Source of the DNA: Pseudomonadales bacterium
Lineage (GTDB): Bacteria; Pseudomonadota; Gammaproteobacteria; Pseudomonadales; Azotimanducaceae
Assembly: GCA_016779585.1 (NCBI GenBank)
Contig: JADHNI010000030.1
Span: 1 to 42,109, forward strand
DNA length: 42,109 bases
Direction: 5' to 3'
The position numbers and the translations under genes are program-made. The notes under the pieces were generated by a model. That model saw only the letters and a program-made list of their open reading frames with translations. It did no database searches and was not told the DNA's origin. This document shows, in pieces, positions 1-8,007 of this stretch. The number at the start of each line of letters is the position of its first letter. Within the stretch, counting starts at the first letter, position 1.

Positions 1-71
1 TAGCCATGAACAACCACCTGGTTAACTGCTTCCTGCTTGAACTCGTCCGTGTAACGGGGGCTCTTACCCAT
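1..71 (-). CDS. IS3-family transposase OrfA, N-terminus only (cut by window edge)
   Basis: The visible protein is 24 residues, beginning MGKSPRYTDEFKQEAVNQ, which is the classic opening of IS3/IS911 OrfA. This is the first helix of the helix-turn-helix domain that binds the element's terminal repeats. The ATG at 69-71 follows an AGAGGTGG ribosome-binding site about 5 bases upstream. In this family OrfA is joined to the DDE-domain OrfB by programmed frameshifting, but the slippery site and OrfB would lie outside the window. Whether the element is intact cannot be seen. Confidence 0.75.
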   Translation of the reverse strand, partial: MGKSPRYTDEFKQEAVNQVVVHG

Positions 72-138
72 CTTCCACCTCTTGTGATTAACTATGATTT
101 TTACCACAAAAAGTGTCTATAGAAGTCAGGCCGTATCA
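1..138 (-). mobile_element. Left end of an IS3-family insertion sequence (rest lies outside the window)
   Basis: Read on the minus strand, this stretch starts at a TGATACGG tip (position 138), runs through about 65 bases of leader, and enters the start of a transposase OrfA at 71. IS3-family ends begin with TG, and the leader-then-OrfA arrangement fits that family. Only one end is visible, so neither the second terminal repeat nor a target-site duplication can be checked. The boundary at 138 is inferred from the terminal TG and the OrfA spacing, and could be off by a few bases. Confidence 0.65.
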
Positions 139-157
139 CCCCTTGGCATAGGAAGCA

Positions 158-193
158 TCTGGCGTCGCGAGTAGAGCGAGAAACAGCGCCAGA
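158..193. repeat. Inverted repeat (7-bp arms) beside the IS end
   Basis: TCTGGCG (158-164) and CGCCAGA (187-193) are perfect complements around a 22-base loop, which itself contains TCGC/GCGA (165-168, 176-179). The structure lies in the roughly 230-base gene-free stretch between the IS end and the crotonase gene. There is no T-run in the right place for an intrinsic terminator on either strand (an A-run follows on the plus strand), so its role is unclear. I see no other feature in 139-369. Confidence 0.4.
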
Positions 194-369
194 CAAAAAA
201 AGTAACACGCGCGGATTGGTTCACACCTGTCCTCCGTGACTAAAGGTTGTTATTAAAATTCGGGAAGTGCCTGATTTCAGTACAAATCATGACGCTCGTG
301 AGGATTAAAAACAAGCACCGGGTAGCGTTTTGATAGCGCCGTGTTTGGACGAAATGGTATAGAAATCCG

Positions 370-1164
370 TTACTTACCGCGAAATTTCGGCTTGCGCTTC
401 TCCCGAAATGCGAGGCGACCTTCCCTGTAATCCGCGGAATCAAAGCATTCATCGATCATGGCGCCAATTCGACCCAGTTCACGCCGGTCCGGGGCCTTCA
501 TCACCTCGTTAATTGCCGCCTTGGCCGCTTTTATCGTGAGCGGTGCATTTGACCCGACAAGCTGCGCGTATTCACTGACTTCTGCCCGAATGCTGTTACG
601 GTTACAGATGCGGTTAACCAGGCCCATCTGCAGGGCCTCCTCGGCATCCATGAACCTCGCAGAGAACATGATGTCCTTCGCACGGCTGGGTCCAACCAGG
701 CCGGTCAGTCGTTTCAAACCCTCGTATTCATAACCGAGGCCCAGCTTCGCTGCAGGAATACCAAACGTGGAGTCCGGCGTGGCAAACCGGATGTCAGCAC
801 TCAGCGCCGTGGCAAGGCCACCGCCTATGCAGAACCCCTGGATCATGGCCAGGAGCGGCTTGTCGAGCTTGACCAGCCATCGATTCGCAGCTGCTGCAAC
901 CTGGGCATAAGATTCTTTCTGCTCGGCGCTGCCACGCTTGCTGTCAAACTCCGAAATGTCTGCACCGGAAACAAACGCCTTGTCCCCTGCCCCCTGCATG
1001 ACAACGACCCTGACGGCGTCGTCTGCCTGGAAAGCTTCCAGGATCGTGGCAAGGCCTTCCCACATTTCAAGCGAAATGGCATTACGTCGTTCCGGATTAT
1101 TAAATGTCACCCAGCCGATACCGTCTTCCACATCGGCCAGCATCTTTGTTGTGTTCAATTGCAT
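370..1164 (-). CDS. Enoyl-CoA hydratase/isomerase (crotonase) family protein
   Basis: A 264-residue crotonase-fold protein. The oxyanion-hole segment GADISEF (near residue 70) and the GFCIGGGLATALSAD stretch (near 115) are clear, and the length is normal for the family. Family members hydrate or isomerise acyl-CoA double bonds or cleave C-C bonds in acyl-CoA chains. The two glutamates of classical hydratases are both absent: the first aligns with Ala in GGGLATAL and the second with Ala in FGIPAAKLG. A reaction other than simple enoyl-CoA hydration is therefore likely. The ATG at 1164 overlaps the stop codon of the upstream CoA-transferase (TGATG), so the two are translationally coupled and probably act on the same substrate. 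Confidence 0.9.
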   Translation of the reverse strand: MQLNTTKMLADVEDGIGWVTFNNPERRNAISLEMWEGLATILEAFQADDAVRVVVMQGAGDKAFVSGADISEFDSKRGSAEQKESYAQVAAAANRWLVKLDKPLLAMIQGFCIGGGLATALSADIRFATPDSTFGIPAAKLGLGYEYEGLKRLTGLVGPSRAKDIMFSARFMDAEEALQMGLVNRICNRNSIRAEVSEYAQLVGSNAPLTIKAAKAAINEVMKAPDRRELGRIGAMIDECFDSADYREGRLAFREKRKPKFRGK

Positions 1165-2345
1165 CAAATGGCTCCTGCGTCCCTTAACCCTGCAATGTCC
1201 TCTTCCGAAAAGCCGAACTCCGACAGGATTTCATCCGTGTGTTCACCCAGCGCAGGTCCGGCCCGATCAAAACTGTCTCCGGTCTCAAATGCTGACATAT
1301 TGATCGGCGAGCGGACCAGGTTCAGATCACCTGCATCCGGGTGATGCGCAGCGCGCGTCATCTTCAGGTGCCTGACATGCTCATCCTCGAACGCTTCGCC
1401 TATGTTGTAGATCGGCCCGCAGGGGCAACCTGCGTCATTGGCAAGGCGGACGAGTTCCCCGGTCGTCATCTCACTGGTAACGTCGTTAATGATGGTCCAG
1501 AGCACATGGCGATTTTTGATCCTGTCCCTGGCATGGGCAAACCTGGCATCTTCTGCCAGCTCCGGACGATTAATCGCTTTCGTAAACGCCTGGAACATTT
1601 TTCCGGTGCTGGCCGCGAGGTTCACCATGCCATCACGGGTGTGAAAAACACCCATCGGCGAATTGGTCGGATGATTGTTGCCTTCCTGCACAGGCACGTC
1701 ACCGTTCATGGTGTAACGCGCGCCCTGGAAATCCAGCTTGTTGAGCATGGATTCCAGCAGTGAAGTATGGACCCACTGCCCTTCACCGGTTTTCTCCCTG
1801 TGCAGCAGGGCCATCAGGATACCCTGACCCAGGAACATGCCGGCTGAGGTGTCACTGATAGCAATGCCAACACGCATTGGACCATGCCCCGGCTCCCCGG
1901 TAATCGACATCAGGCCGCTCATGCCCTGCACCACCTGGTCGACGCCGGGTCGTTCCGCATAGGGACCCTCCTGGCCAAAGCCCGAGACACTGGCATAGAC
2001 AATACCCGGGTTTACCTCGCGCACGGACTCATAGTCGATACCCAGGCGATGCTTTACATCCCTGCGAAAATTTTCGACGACAACATCGGCTTTACTGGCC
2101 ATATCCAGGAACAATGCCCGGCCCTGGTCAGACTTCAGGTTTATGGTGATGCCTCGCTTGTTGCGATGCAGGTTCTGGGAATCCGGACTAAGACGATCAC
2201 CGGTGACGTCACTGGCTCCCGCAGAGGCTGGCGCCTCAATCCGAATGACATTGGCCCCCCAGTCCGACAGCAGGCGAACCGCGGTCGGCCCGGCACGGGC
2301 TATGGTCAGGTCAAGAACCGTGTAATCGGCGAGCGGCAGGGTCAT
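1164..2345 (-). CDS. CaiB/BaiF family (class III) CoA-transferase
   Basis: A 393-residue class III CoA-transferase, which moves CoA between carboxylic acids through a mixed anhydride on a conserved aspartate. The N-terminal ADYTVLDLT and LLSDWGANVIRIEAP segments are typical Rossmann-like CoA-binding motifs. The aspartate in GVAISDTSAGM (about residue 165) matches the catalytic position, followed by the usual GEGQWVHTSLLESML segment. The length is standard. It overlaps the DUF3014 gene upstream by 4 bases (ATGA) and the crotonase downstream by 1 base, forming a three-gene unit. Coupling to a crotonase suggests activation and then modification of one carboxylic acid. The acid cannot be named from sequence. 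Confidence 0.93.
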   Translation of the reverse strand: MTLPLADYTVLDLTIARAGPTAVRLLSDWGANVIRIEAPASAGASDVTGDRLSPDSQNLHRNKRGITINLKSDQGRALFLDMASKADVVVENFRRDVKHRLGIDYESVREVNPGIVYASVSGFGQEGPYAERPGVDQVVQGMSGLMSITGEPGHGPMRVGIAISDTSAGMFLGQGILMALLHREKTGEGQWVHTSLLESMLNKLDFQGARYTMNGDVPVQEGNNHPTNSPMGVFHTRDGMVNLAASTGKMFQAFTKAINRPELAEDARFAHARDRIKNRHVLWTIINDVTSEMTTGELVRLANDAGCPCGPIYNIGEAFEDEHVRHLKMTRAAHHPDAGDLNLVRSPINMSAFETGDSFDRAGPALGEHTDEILSEFGFSEEDIAGLRDAGAI

Positions 2346-3181
2346 CTGCCAAGAATAGCACGCAGCTCCAGGGAGATTTCCCGCATCTTGTTCTGCAAAA
2401 GCCGCGTGTTCCGAGGCCCCATTCGAATCAACTGCTTCTGTACCGGGCTGAGAGACTCCAGCTTATCATCCTGATACTTATACATGACAACCGGTTGCAC
2501 CAGCAGAATGGGCTCTTCGATGACGGGTGTTTCGAGCAGGCGACCAATGGCCTCAAACATCACGTCATCGAATGACTTATCGCCATAACCCAGTTCAGCA
2601 TAGGCGTCCTGGATCAGCGGACGCAGCAAGTGATAAAACTCGGCTGCGCGACGAGCATCCACGGAAGCAGCAACGTCAGCGACCATGTTATATCTCTCGT
2701 ATGAAACAGGATCCAGTTCAAAAGTGTTCTCATCGATTTTCTTGACGAGAAAAGGACCTTCGGGCGTTAACTGCCGGACCGGCTCTTTCGCCACCTGACC
2801 GCGCGCCACGTTATCCACAAACGCGACATACTTCCGGATCAGCTGGCTGGGTGCCAGCCAGCCGTTAATACCCTCGTGTCGGGTCAGGCTGACGGCGCCG
2901 TCCCGGATCAATGAATCACTATCATCCAGGAGTGGCAAGACAAACGCGGGTTCTTCCTCAACTTCAGGTTCGGGCGGCAGCTCAACAACGGGCTCAGGTT
3001 CGGGCTCGGGTTCTGGCTCCGGATCAGGTACCGGTTCTGGTTCCGGCGCTGGTGCCGGAATGGCGATTTCCTCCACTGCCGTGGACTCCGGCTCTGTCGA
3101 GCTGACGAAGTAGACTACGACTCCGATGATCGCAGCCAGTACGACGACCAACGTGATGATGATGGGTTTATTGTCTGACAC
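2342..3181 (-). CDS. DUF3014 domain membrane-anchored protein
   Basis: A 279-residue protein with a single N-terminal membrane helix (about residues 6-26), a proline/glutamate-rich linker with alternating PE units (about 40-76), and a C-terminal DUF3014-like domain (about 80-279) containing GINGWLAPSQLIRKYVAFVDN. The linker would place the domain in the periplasm, away from the membrane. DUF3014 has no established function. The start is GTG at 3179-3181, with AGGAA about 7 bases upstream; an ATG 7 bases further upstream is out of frame. It is the first gene of the unit with the CoA-transferase and crotonase. The overlap may only reflect gene packing. Confidence 0.85.
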   Translation of the reverse strand: MSDNKPIIITLVVVLAAIIGVVVYFVSSTEPESTAVEEIAIPAPAPEPEPVPDPEPEPEPEPEPVVELPPEPEVEEEPAFVLPLLDDSDSLIRDGAVSLTRHEGINGWLAPSQLIRKYVAFVDNVARGQVAKEPVRQLTPEGPFLVKKIDENTFELDPVSYERYNMVADVAASVDARRAAEFYHLLRPLIQDAYAELGYGDKSFDDVMFEAIGRLLETPVIEEPILLVQPVVMYKYQDDKLESLSPVQKQLIRMGPRNTRLLQNKMREISLELRAILGR

Positions 3182-3321
3182 TTTTCATTCCTGAATCAGT
3201 TGGCAAAATGCCTGGTTAGCCTCATTCTAGTCATGCGCCCGCATAAAGCATGGAGAAATGACGTTATCCGGTGATTTTCCATCGTATCTTCACGATCTGC
3301 CAGAATTCGCCCGGAAAGCGC

Positions 3322-3939
3322 CTAACAGTTGACCGCCCTGGCCCGCGCCAGTTCCCGCACCATCAATTCACCCGCTTCCGCCAACGACCGCCCAAAGGTG
3401 AAGATGCCATCTTCATGACCGCCCATGGAGAAAATGCCCGGCAGTTTCATACCTGTAATATGGCGACGAACCTCCTGTGCCATCTCCAGCGTGCCATAAG
3501 CCACCCGCTCATCCGTAATCGCAATCCCCATCCCCTTCGCCTGCTGCCAGATATCAGGGCTGTGGACATGCAACGCACACACAACTTCATCATGTACATC
3601 ATAGACAGCAGCGTGGGATAAAGATTCCGAAGACGGCTTGACCCTGCCGAATGCTGACACCTGGTTCTGTGACAGATCCCAGGAGCTGCACACCGCGTAG
3701 TCATCAAGGGAGACCTCGTCCAGGTCGCCAGTCTGCGTGCCGGAGATCACAAATCCACCCTGGAAACGCATACTGATGTTGCCAAAACCGTAGCCGTCGT
3801 AGCGTTCCGGTGTCTGGCCAAGCAAACCCAGGTCTTTCAATATCGAGCGCCAGGCCGACAGTTCAGACACGTCGATACCTGACAGCGCCTGCTCTGCAAA
3901 CTCGAGATTAAACTTGATGACACCTTCCTGCTCTGCCAT
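3322..3939 (-). CDS. Class II aldolase/adducin family protein, probably acting on 5-methylthioribulose-1-phosphate
   Basis: A 205-residue class II aldolase-fold protein. The zinc-binding HVH of CALHVHSP and the later histidine of GGHEDGIFTFGRSLAEA fit the metal site, and GFGNISMRF is the phosphate-binding start typical of the fold. The ATG overlaps the stop of mtnA (TGATG). Because MtnA makes 5-methylthioribulose-1-phosphate, the likely role is either MtnB dehydratase (methionine salvage) or the aldolase of the dihydroxyacetone-phosphate shunt. Both enzymes share this fold, and sequence reading alone does not separate them. No mtnC, mtnD, mtnK or mtnP gene lies nearby. The fold is well supported; the substrate is inferred from the neighbour. 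Confidence 0.85.
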   Translation of the reverse strand: MAEQEGVIKFNLEFAEQALSGIDVSELSAWRSILKDLGLLGQTPERYDGYGFGNISMRFQGGFVISGTQTGDLDEVSLDDYAVCSSWDLSQNQVSAFGRVKPSSESLSHAAVYDVHDEVVCALHVHSPDIWQQAKGMGIAITDERVAYGTLEMAQEVRRHITGMKLPGIFSMGGHEDGIFTFGRSLAEAGELMVRELARARAVNC

Positions 3940-4973
3940 CAGGCACCCCCCATGACTTTTGCGATGGAGACATCAAACGGCGGCTCCAGCAGGCCGGCAT
4001 CAGTGATGATCCCCCTGATCAGGTTGTTGGGTGTCACGTCAAACGCCGGGGATCTCGCGGCAACACCCACTGGCGCAACCGGGTGGCCCGCATAACTTTT
4101 TACTTCTTCAGGGTCCCGTTCCTCGATGACGATGTCCTTGCCAGATGCTGTGTTCATATCAATAGTTGAAAGCGGTACCGCGATGTACATGGGAATGCTG
4201 TAGTACTGGCAGAGAATAGCGAGATTCAGCGTACCGATCTTGTTAGCAGCATCCCCGTTGGCAGCAATCCTGTCGGCTCCGGTAATCACCATGTCGACTT
4301 TACCCTCGCCCATCACGTGGGCCGCCATGTTGTCAGAGATCAGCGTGCAATCAATTCCGGTTCGATGCAGTTCATAGGCGGTCAGCCTTGCGCCCTGTAA
4401 CAGCGGGCGGGTCTCATCGACGAACACGTGAATCCTGATGCCCTCCTGGTGCGCGCGATACATCGGCGCGAGCGCGGTGCCCATTTCCGACACGGCCAGG
4501 CTGCCCGCGTTGCAGTGCGTCAGGAGATTGGGATGTGCCTTAACCAGCGGCAGGCCAACATCACCGATGGCATGACAGGCAATCTTGTCTTCTTCATGAA
4601 TCGCCACCGCTTCATCGACCAATACCTGGTAGAGATCTTCATCATTGTGGTGCCTTTTCTGGCAATCGCGCATACGTTCAATGGCCCAGGCCAGGTTCAC
4701 CGCTGTCGGCCGGGCGCTGATCAGGTAGTCCGCACGTTCATCAAATGAATCGCTGATGATTTGTGCAGACTGTCCCTTGTAACCAAGCAGGACACCGTAG
4801 GCTGCGGCGATTCCAATTGCAGGCGCACCACGCACCGTCAGCGTCTTGATGGCATCGAAGACCTGGTCGATAGAATCACAGACCACATCCTCTTCTATAT
4901 TGGGCAGCTTGCGTTGATCCAGCAGAATCAACTGGTCGTTCTGCCACTTTACGGCGCGCGGCATATTATCCAT
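3939..4973 (-). CDS. mtnA: S-methyl-5-thioribose-1-phosphate isomerase
   Basis: Converts 5-methylthioribose-1-phosphate to 5-methylthioribulose-1-phosphate in salvage of methylthioadenosine, a by-product of polyamine synthesis and radical SAM reactions. Diagnostic stretches are LLDQRKLP near the start, TVRGAPAIGIAAAYG, the catalytic cysteine in LTHCNAGSLA, and the catalytic aspartate in ITGADRIAANGD followed by NKIGT. The length (about 344 residues) is normal. In-frame starts are available at 4973 (chosen), 4985 (ATG) and 5003 (TTG). None has a strong ribosome-binding site, and homologues begin close to the MPRAVKW segment. It overlaps the class II aldolase gene downstream by one base. It is more likely a true MtnA than the related eIF2B-like or ribose-1,5-bisphosphate isomerase. 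Confidence 0.92.
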   Translation of the reverse strand: MDNMPRAVKWQNDQLILLDQRKLPNIEEDVVCDSIDQVFDAIKTLTVRGAPAIGIAAAYGVLLGYKGQSAQIISDSFDERADYLISARPTAVNLAWAIERMRDCQKRHHNDEDLYQVLVDEAVAIHEEDKIACHAIGDVGLPLVKAHPNLLTHCNAGSLAVSEMGTALAPMYRAHQEGIRIHVFVDETRPLLQGARLTAYELHRTGIDCTLISDNMAAHVMGEGKVDMVITGADRIAANGDAANKIGTLNLAILCQYYSIPMYIAVPLSTIDMNTASGKDIVIEERDPEEVKSYAGHPVAPVGVAARSPAFDVTPNNLIRGIITDAGLLEPPFDVSIAKVMGGA

Positions 4974-5024
4974 GAATCGTCTCATCAGTTTTAAACGGCA
5001 CAAGCATACACGCCGGTTCGCAGC

Positions 5025-5053
5025 TTGGCAGCAGCAGGCAATTCGCGCACAAT
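5025..5053 (+). promoter_or_regulatory. Predicted sigma-70 promoter for the crotonase at 5094
   Basis: TTGGCA (5025-5030) and CACAAT (5048-5053) are separated by exactly 17 bases. Transcription would start near 5060, giving a leader of about 35 bases that contains the GGGGGAG ribosome-binding site. The position between divergent genes supports a promoter. The -10 matches consensus at 4 of 6 positions. Confidence 0.4.
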
Positions 5054-5093
5054 CTTTTCATCAGCGAACAAACACAACCTGGGGGAGCAACAA

Positions 5094-5825
5094 ATGGGTG
5101 AACTGGTACTTCGACACGATGAGGATGGTATTGCCGTCCTGACACTGAACAGACCGGATGCCCTGAATGCGCTCAGCCCCAACCTGTTCGTGGAACTGCG
5201 CGAGCACGTGGAAACACTCACCAATCAGACGGATACCATCGGTTGCGTCATTCTTCGCGGGGAAGGACGATCCTTCTCTGCAGGCAATGACCTGAAGGCG
5301 ATCCAGGCGGGCGAAACCGCACCTACCCGGTTCTACCAGCCGGAGACCCTCGAGCTGATCGAAAATCTGCCGCAGCCGGTGATCGCATCGGTCCAGGGCC
5401 ACTGCTATACCGGCTCACTGGAACTCGCTATCGCCTGCGACCTCTTGATCGCATCGGAATCCGCAAAGTTTGCGGACACCCACGGCAAATGGGGCATGGT
5501 ACCTATCTGGGGTATGAGCCAGCGTCTGCCGGCCCGAATCGGGCCACTGAAAGCCAAGGAAATGATGTTCACGGGTCGTGTTGTTACCGGTCCGGAAGCG
5601 GCCCAGATTGGCCTCGCCAATGAATGTGTCCCTGATGACCAGCTACAGGCACGCACCATGGAAGTCGCAAAACAGATTGTCCAGAACTCCTGGCACACAT
5701 TGCGTTCAGACAAGATGCTGGTAAACCAGGGACTGAGCATGGGTTATGCCGAAGGCATTGTCTGGGAGCGGGAACACAGCCCGGGTACAGACCCCGATAT
5801 GGGTGAGCGCATCAAGAGTTTCTAA
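5094..5825 (+). CDS. Enoyl-CoA hydratase/isomerase (crotonase) family protein
   Basis: A 243-residue crotonase. SAGNDLKAIQAG provides the oxyanion-hole segment, and GHCYTGSLELAIACD carries a glutamate at the first catalytic position. The second catalytic position aligns with histidine in FADTHGKWGM, so the reaction may differ from plain hydration. The ATG at 5094 is preceded by a strong GGGGGAG site, which fixes the start even though the frame is open further upstream. The protein is slightly shorter than usual at the C-terminus (it ends MGERIKSF). It diverges from mtnA with a 120-base gap and is followed 13 bases later by the broken membrane-protein gene. Substrate unknown. Confidence 0.9.
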   Translation: MGELVLRHDEDGIAVLTLNRPDALNALSPNLFVELREHVETLTNQTDTIGCVILRGEGRSFSAGNDLKAIQAGETAPTRFYQPETLELIENLPQPVIASVQGHCYTGSLELAIACDLLIASESAKFADTHGKWGMVPIWGMSQRLPARIGPLKAKEMMFTGRVVTGPEAAQIGLANECVPDDQLQARTMEVAKQIVQNSWHTLRSDKMLVNQGLSMGYAEGIVWEREHSPGTDPDMGERIKSF

Positions 5826-5838
5826 CGATCAGCCGACC

Positions 5839-6934
5839 ATGTTTGAACCGCACATTACGGGTGTCGTCGGGATTGTCACAGCGCTGATCGCCTGGAGTGC
5901 GGCAGCATTTGTCTTCAGCCAGGTGCCCGATCGCTCAATCGCACGACGTTTCTCCCTGCTGCTGTTTCTTGAAGGGATCATGATTATCACGAGCTGGGCC
6001 AGCCCCACCAACTGGATCACGGATTTTGATCTCTGGCGCACCGTTAACCTGGCACACGTGGTGAATGATTCGCTGCTGGTCGCCATCTACCTGCCCACCA
6101 TCGCGGTGGTTGTGGACTCCCGCATGGCAAGGTTCTTCAGGGATTCACCTGGCGTCTGGATTCCCCTCGTGATTGGCCTTGGCGGTGCAGCAATGGCACT
6201 TGCACGCCCGGAATGGTTTATCGGCTCGGCGGATACGGCCCACCCTCTCGCCGATGAACGCATGACGTTTTTCCAGCCGACTCCCGGTGGTGTCTGGCCA
6301 TACGTCTTCATTTGTCTGACTCTCAGTTACACCTATGGTCTTATCGCGACAATCAGGGCCTGGTGGACAGCCGACAGCCAGTTTTCAAAGAGAAAGAACG
6401 GCATTCTGGCCCTCGCCTTCGGCATCCGGGATTTTTTCTGGGGAACCATGTTCCTCTACTCAACCATCACCCTCTTCATGGGGATAGTGCCGACACTTGA
6501 TGAAGTAATCCTCTCACTCCATATCGCGGGCGTTGCCCTGATTGCCTATATCCTTCTCACACTTTATGGCGTTGCGTCAGCCCAGCTCTTCGATATTGAC
6601 CTGAAGATCAAATGGACCCTGCAGCGCGGCATTCCTGTCTGACCAGGTGGGCACGGTGATAGGACTGATCGTAACCGGACTGCTGCTGTTCGCGCTGACA
6701 CCGATCTACAACTTTGCGGTCAGGATATCCGACAGGGCTATGCCGGGCGTACATGATACGCCCGAGTACATCACGTTCAAAAAACTCGAAATCTACGGTG
6801 AAGCATTTTCAGAGGCAATTGCGTCAGGGGAAGTCAGTACGGCAAAGCGTGCTGCCCTGAACAGGCTTCGAGCGCACCTGGATCTCAGCGAAGAAGAAAC
6901 CAGGCTGCTCGAAGCTGAGTTTGTTGCAGCCTAG
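5839..6934 (+). pseudogene. Multi-helix membrane protein split by a small deletion/frameshift
   Basis: The first frame (5839-6642) encodes about 267 residues with several hydrophobic helices and ends LFDIDLKIKWTLQRGIPV-stop. A second frame resumes at once: GACCAGGTGGGCACGGTG (6641 onward) reads DQVGTVIGLIVTGLLLFAL, a further helix, then AMPGVHDTPEYITFKKLEIYGEAF and an acidic helical tail to 6934. From memory, proteins of this type carry an uninterrupted stretch linking LKIKWTLQRG to an SDQxGTVIG-like segment and ending in a tail with MPGV-DTPEY. The two pieces therefore look like one gene that lost roughly one helix together with the frame. The N-terminal part resembles the multi-helix sensor region of some membrane histidine kinases, but there is no kinase domain. 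An assembly error is possible. The stop at 6932-6934 shares CTAG with the convergent gene. Confidence 0.65.
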
Positions 6935-7935
6935 GCCCGCAGGTCCTGCACCATGGCCAGGCGCTGTTCCGTGTCGACGAAGGTGAAGCCACCGCTGGTG
7001 CGGTCCACGATATCGCCATAGCGATTCTTGATCTCCGCGACGATGGTATCCGGTTCACCCACGACGCCAAAGGTGTTCAGCATCTCATCAGTCACGAGCT
7101 CCGCCATCTCCGCCCATTGCCCCTGCTTTGACATCTTGTTCAGTTCAATCTGCATTTCACCCCAGCCGTGTACACCGAGGACGTTTTTGTAGGCCGGTGT
7201 TGAGCCGTAGAAGGAAATACGGTTCTTCACGGTCTGCTTTTCTTTTTCGAAGGTTTCTTCATCCTTGCCTGAGACGATGAACGGCGTATAGCTGATCTGG
7301 AAGTCTTTACGACTGCGACCAGATTTTTCGAGTCCTCGATCCACAGCGGGCAATGTGACTTCACGAATGTACTTTTCATTACTGAACGGGTGAATAATCA
7401 GGCCATCAGCGACTTCACCTGCGACTTCTGTCATAACAGGCCCAACAGCAGCCAGCGTGACTTTTGGTGCGCCATACTGCTTGTCTTCCGGTGTAAACGC
7501 CGGCGTCATGAGGGTGTGGTTGTAGTACTTGCCCTCGAATCGCAGGGGCTCACCCTCATACCAGTTTGCCCAGATCGCACGCATGGCCATGATCAACTCA
7601 CGCATCTGCGCTGCAGGCGCACCCCAGGGCATGCTGAATCGCTTGGTGATGTGTGGGCGAATCTGTGAACCCAACCCCATGGTGAAGCGGCCGCCTGAGT
7701 ATGCATTCAGGTCATGACCCAGGTTTGCCAGGATCATCGGGCTTCTGGCAAACGCCACGGCGATACCGGTGGCGATCTCGATATTTTCACTGTGCTCGGC
7801 AGCCAGCAGCAGCGGCATGAACGGGTCGTGCGCCATTTCGGCGGTGCCGACACCGTCATATCCCTGCTGTTCCAGTTGCTTGATGTGTTCCGGGATTAAC
7901 TTCCAGTCCGGGGTCAGGTGCGCATCTACCTTCAT
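6931..7935 (-). CDS. Luciferase-like (LLM class) flavin/F420-dependent oxidoreductase
   Basis: A 334-residue TIM-barrel protein of the bacterial luciferase-like superfamily. Typical segments are EQQGYDGVGTAEMAHDPFMPLLLAAE, IEIATGIAVAFARSPM, LNAYSGGRFTMGLGSQ and WANWYEGEPLRFEGKYY. It resembles the branch annotated as F420-dependent oxidoreductases in actinobacteria. No F420 biosynthesis gene is in the window, so FMN is an equally possible cofactor. The start is taken as ATG at 7935, with AGGAAAG about 5 bases upstream; an upstream ATG at 7962 has no ribosome-binding site. It lies 72 bases downstream of galT on the same strand and converges on the broken membrane-protein gene, sharing the palindrome CTAG as overlapping stop codons. 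Substrate unknown. Confidence 0.85.
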   Translation of the reverse strand: MKVDAHLTPDWKLIPEHIKQLEQQGYDGVGTAEMAHDPFMPLLLAAEHSENIEIATGIAVAFARSPMILANLGHDLNAYSGGRFTMGLGSQIRPHITKRFSMPWGAPAAQMRELIMAMRAIWANWYEGEPLRFEGKYYNHTLMTPAFTPEDKQYGAPKVTLAAVGPVMTEVAGEVADGLIIHPFSNEKYIREVTLPAVDRGLEKSGRSRKDFQISYTPFIVSGKDEETFEKEKQTVKNRISFYGSTPAYKNVLGVHGWGEMQIELNKMSKQGQWAEMAELVTDEMLNTFGVVGEPDTIVAEIKNRYGDIVDRTSGGFTFVDTEQRLAMVQDLRA

Positions 7936-8007
7936 GACTTCTTTCCTTTTTTCGAGACTCATTTTTTCAAGAGTCAGAAAGATATCATGGTTTGCTTTGC
8001 CTGTTCG

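Noticed and set aside
1341-1763. A 140-codon plus-strand frame opposite the CaiB-type gene
   Set aside because: It is antisense to a well-conserved enzyme, has no ribosome-binding site, and its composition mirrors the opposite gene.
2911-3105. Open plus-strand frame opposite the Pro/Glu linker of the DUF3014 gene
   Set aside because: It exists only because the repetitive GGTTC/GGCTC codons of the linker avoid stops in several frames; the opposite strand encodes a membrane protein with recognisable domains.
3283-3298. ATCGT...ACGAT hairpin after the class II aldolase gene
   Set aside because: Weak AT-rich stem lacking a T-run; not called as a terminator.
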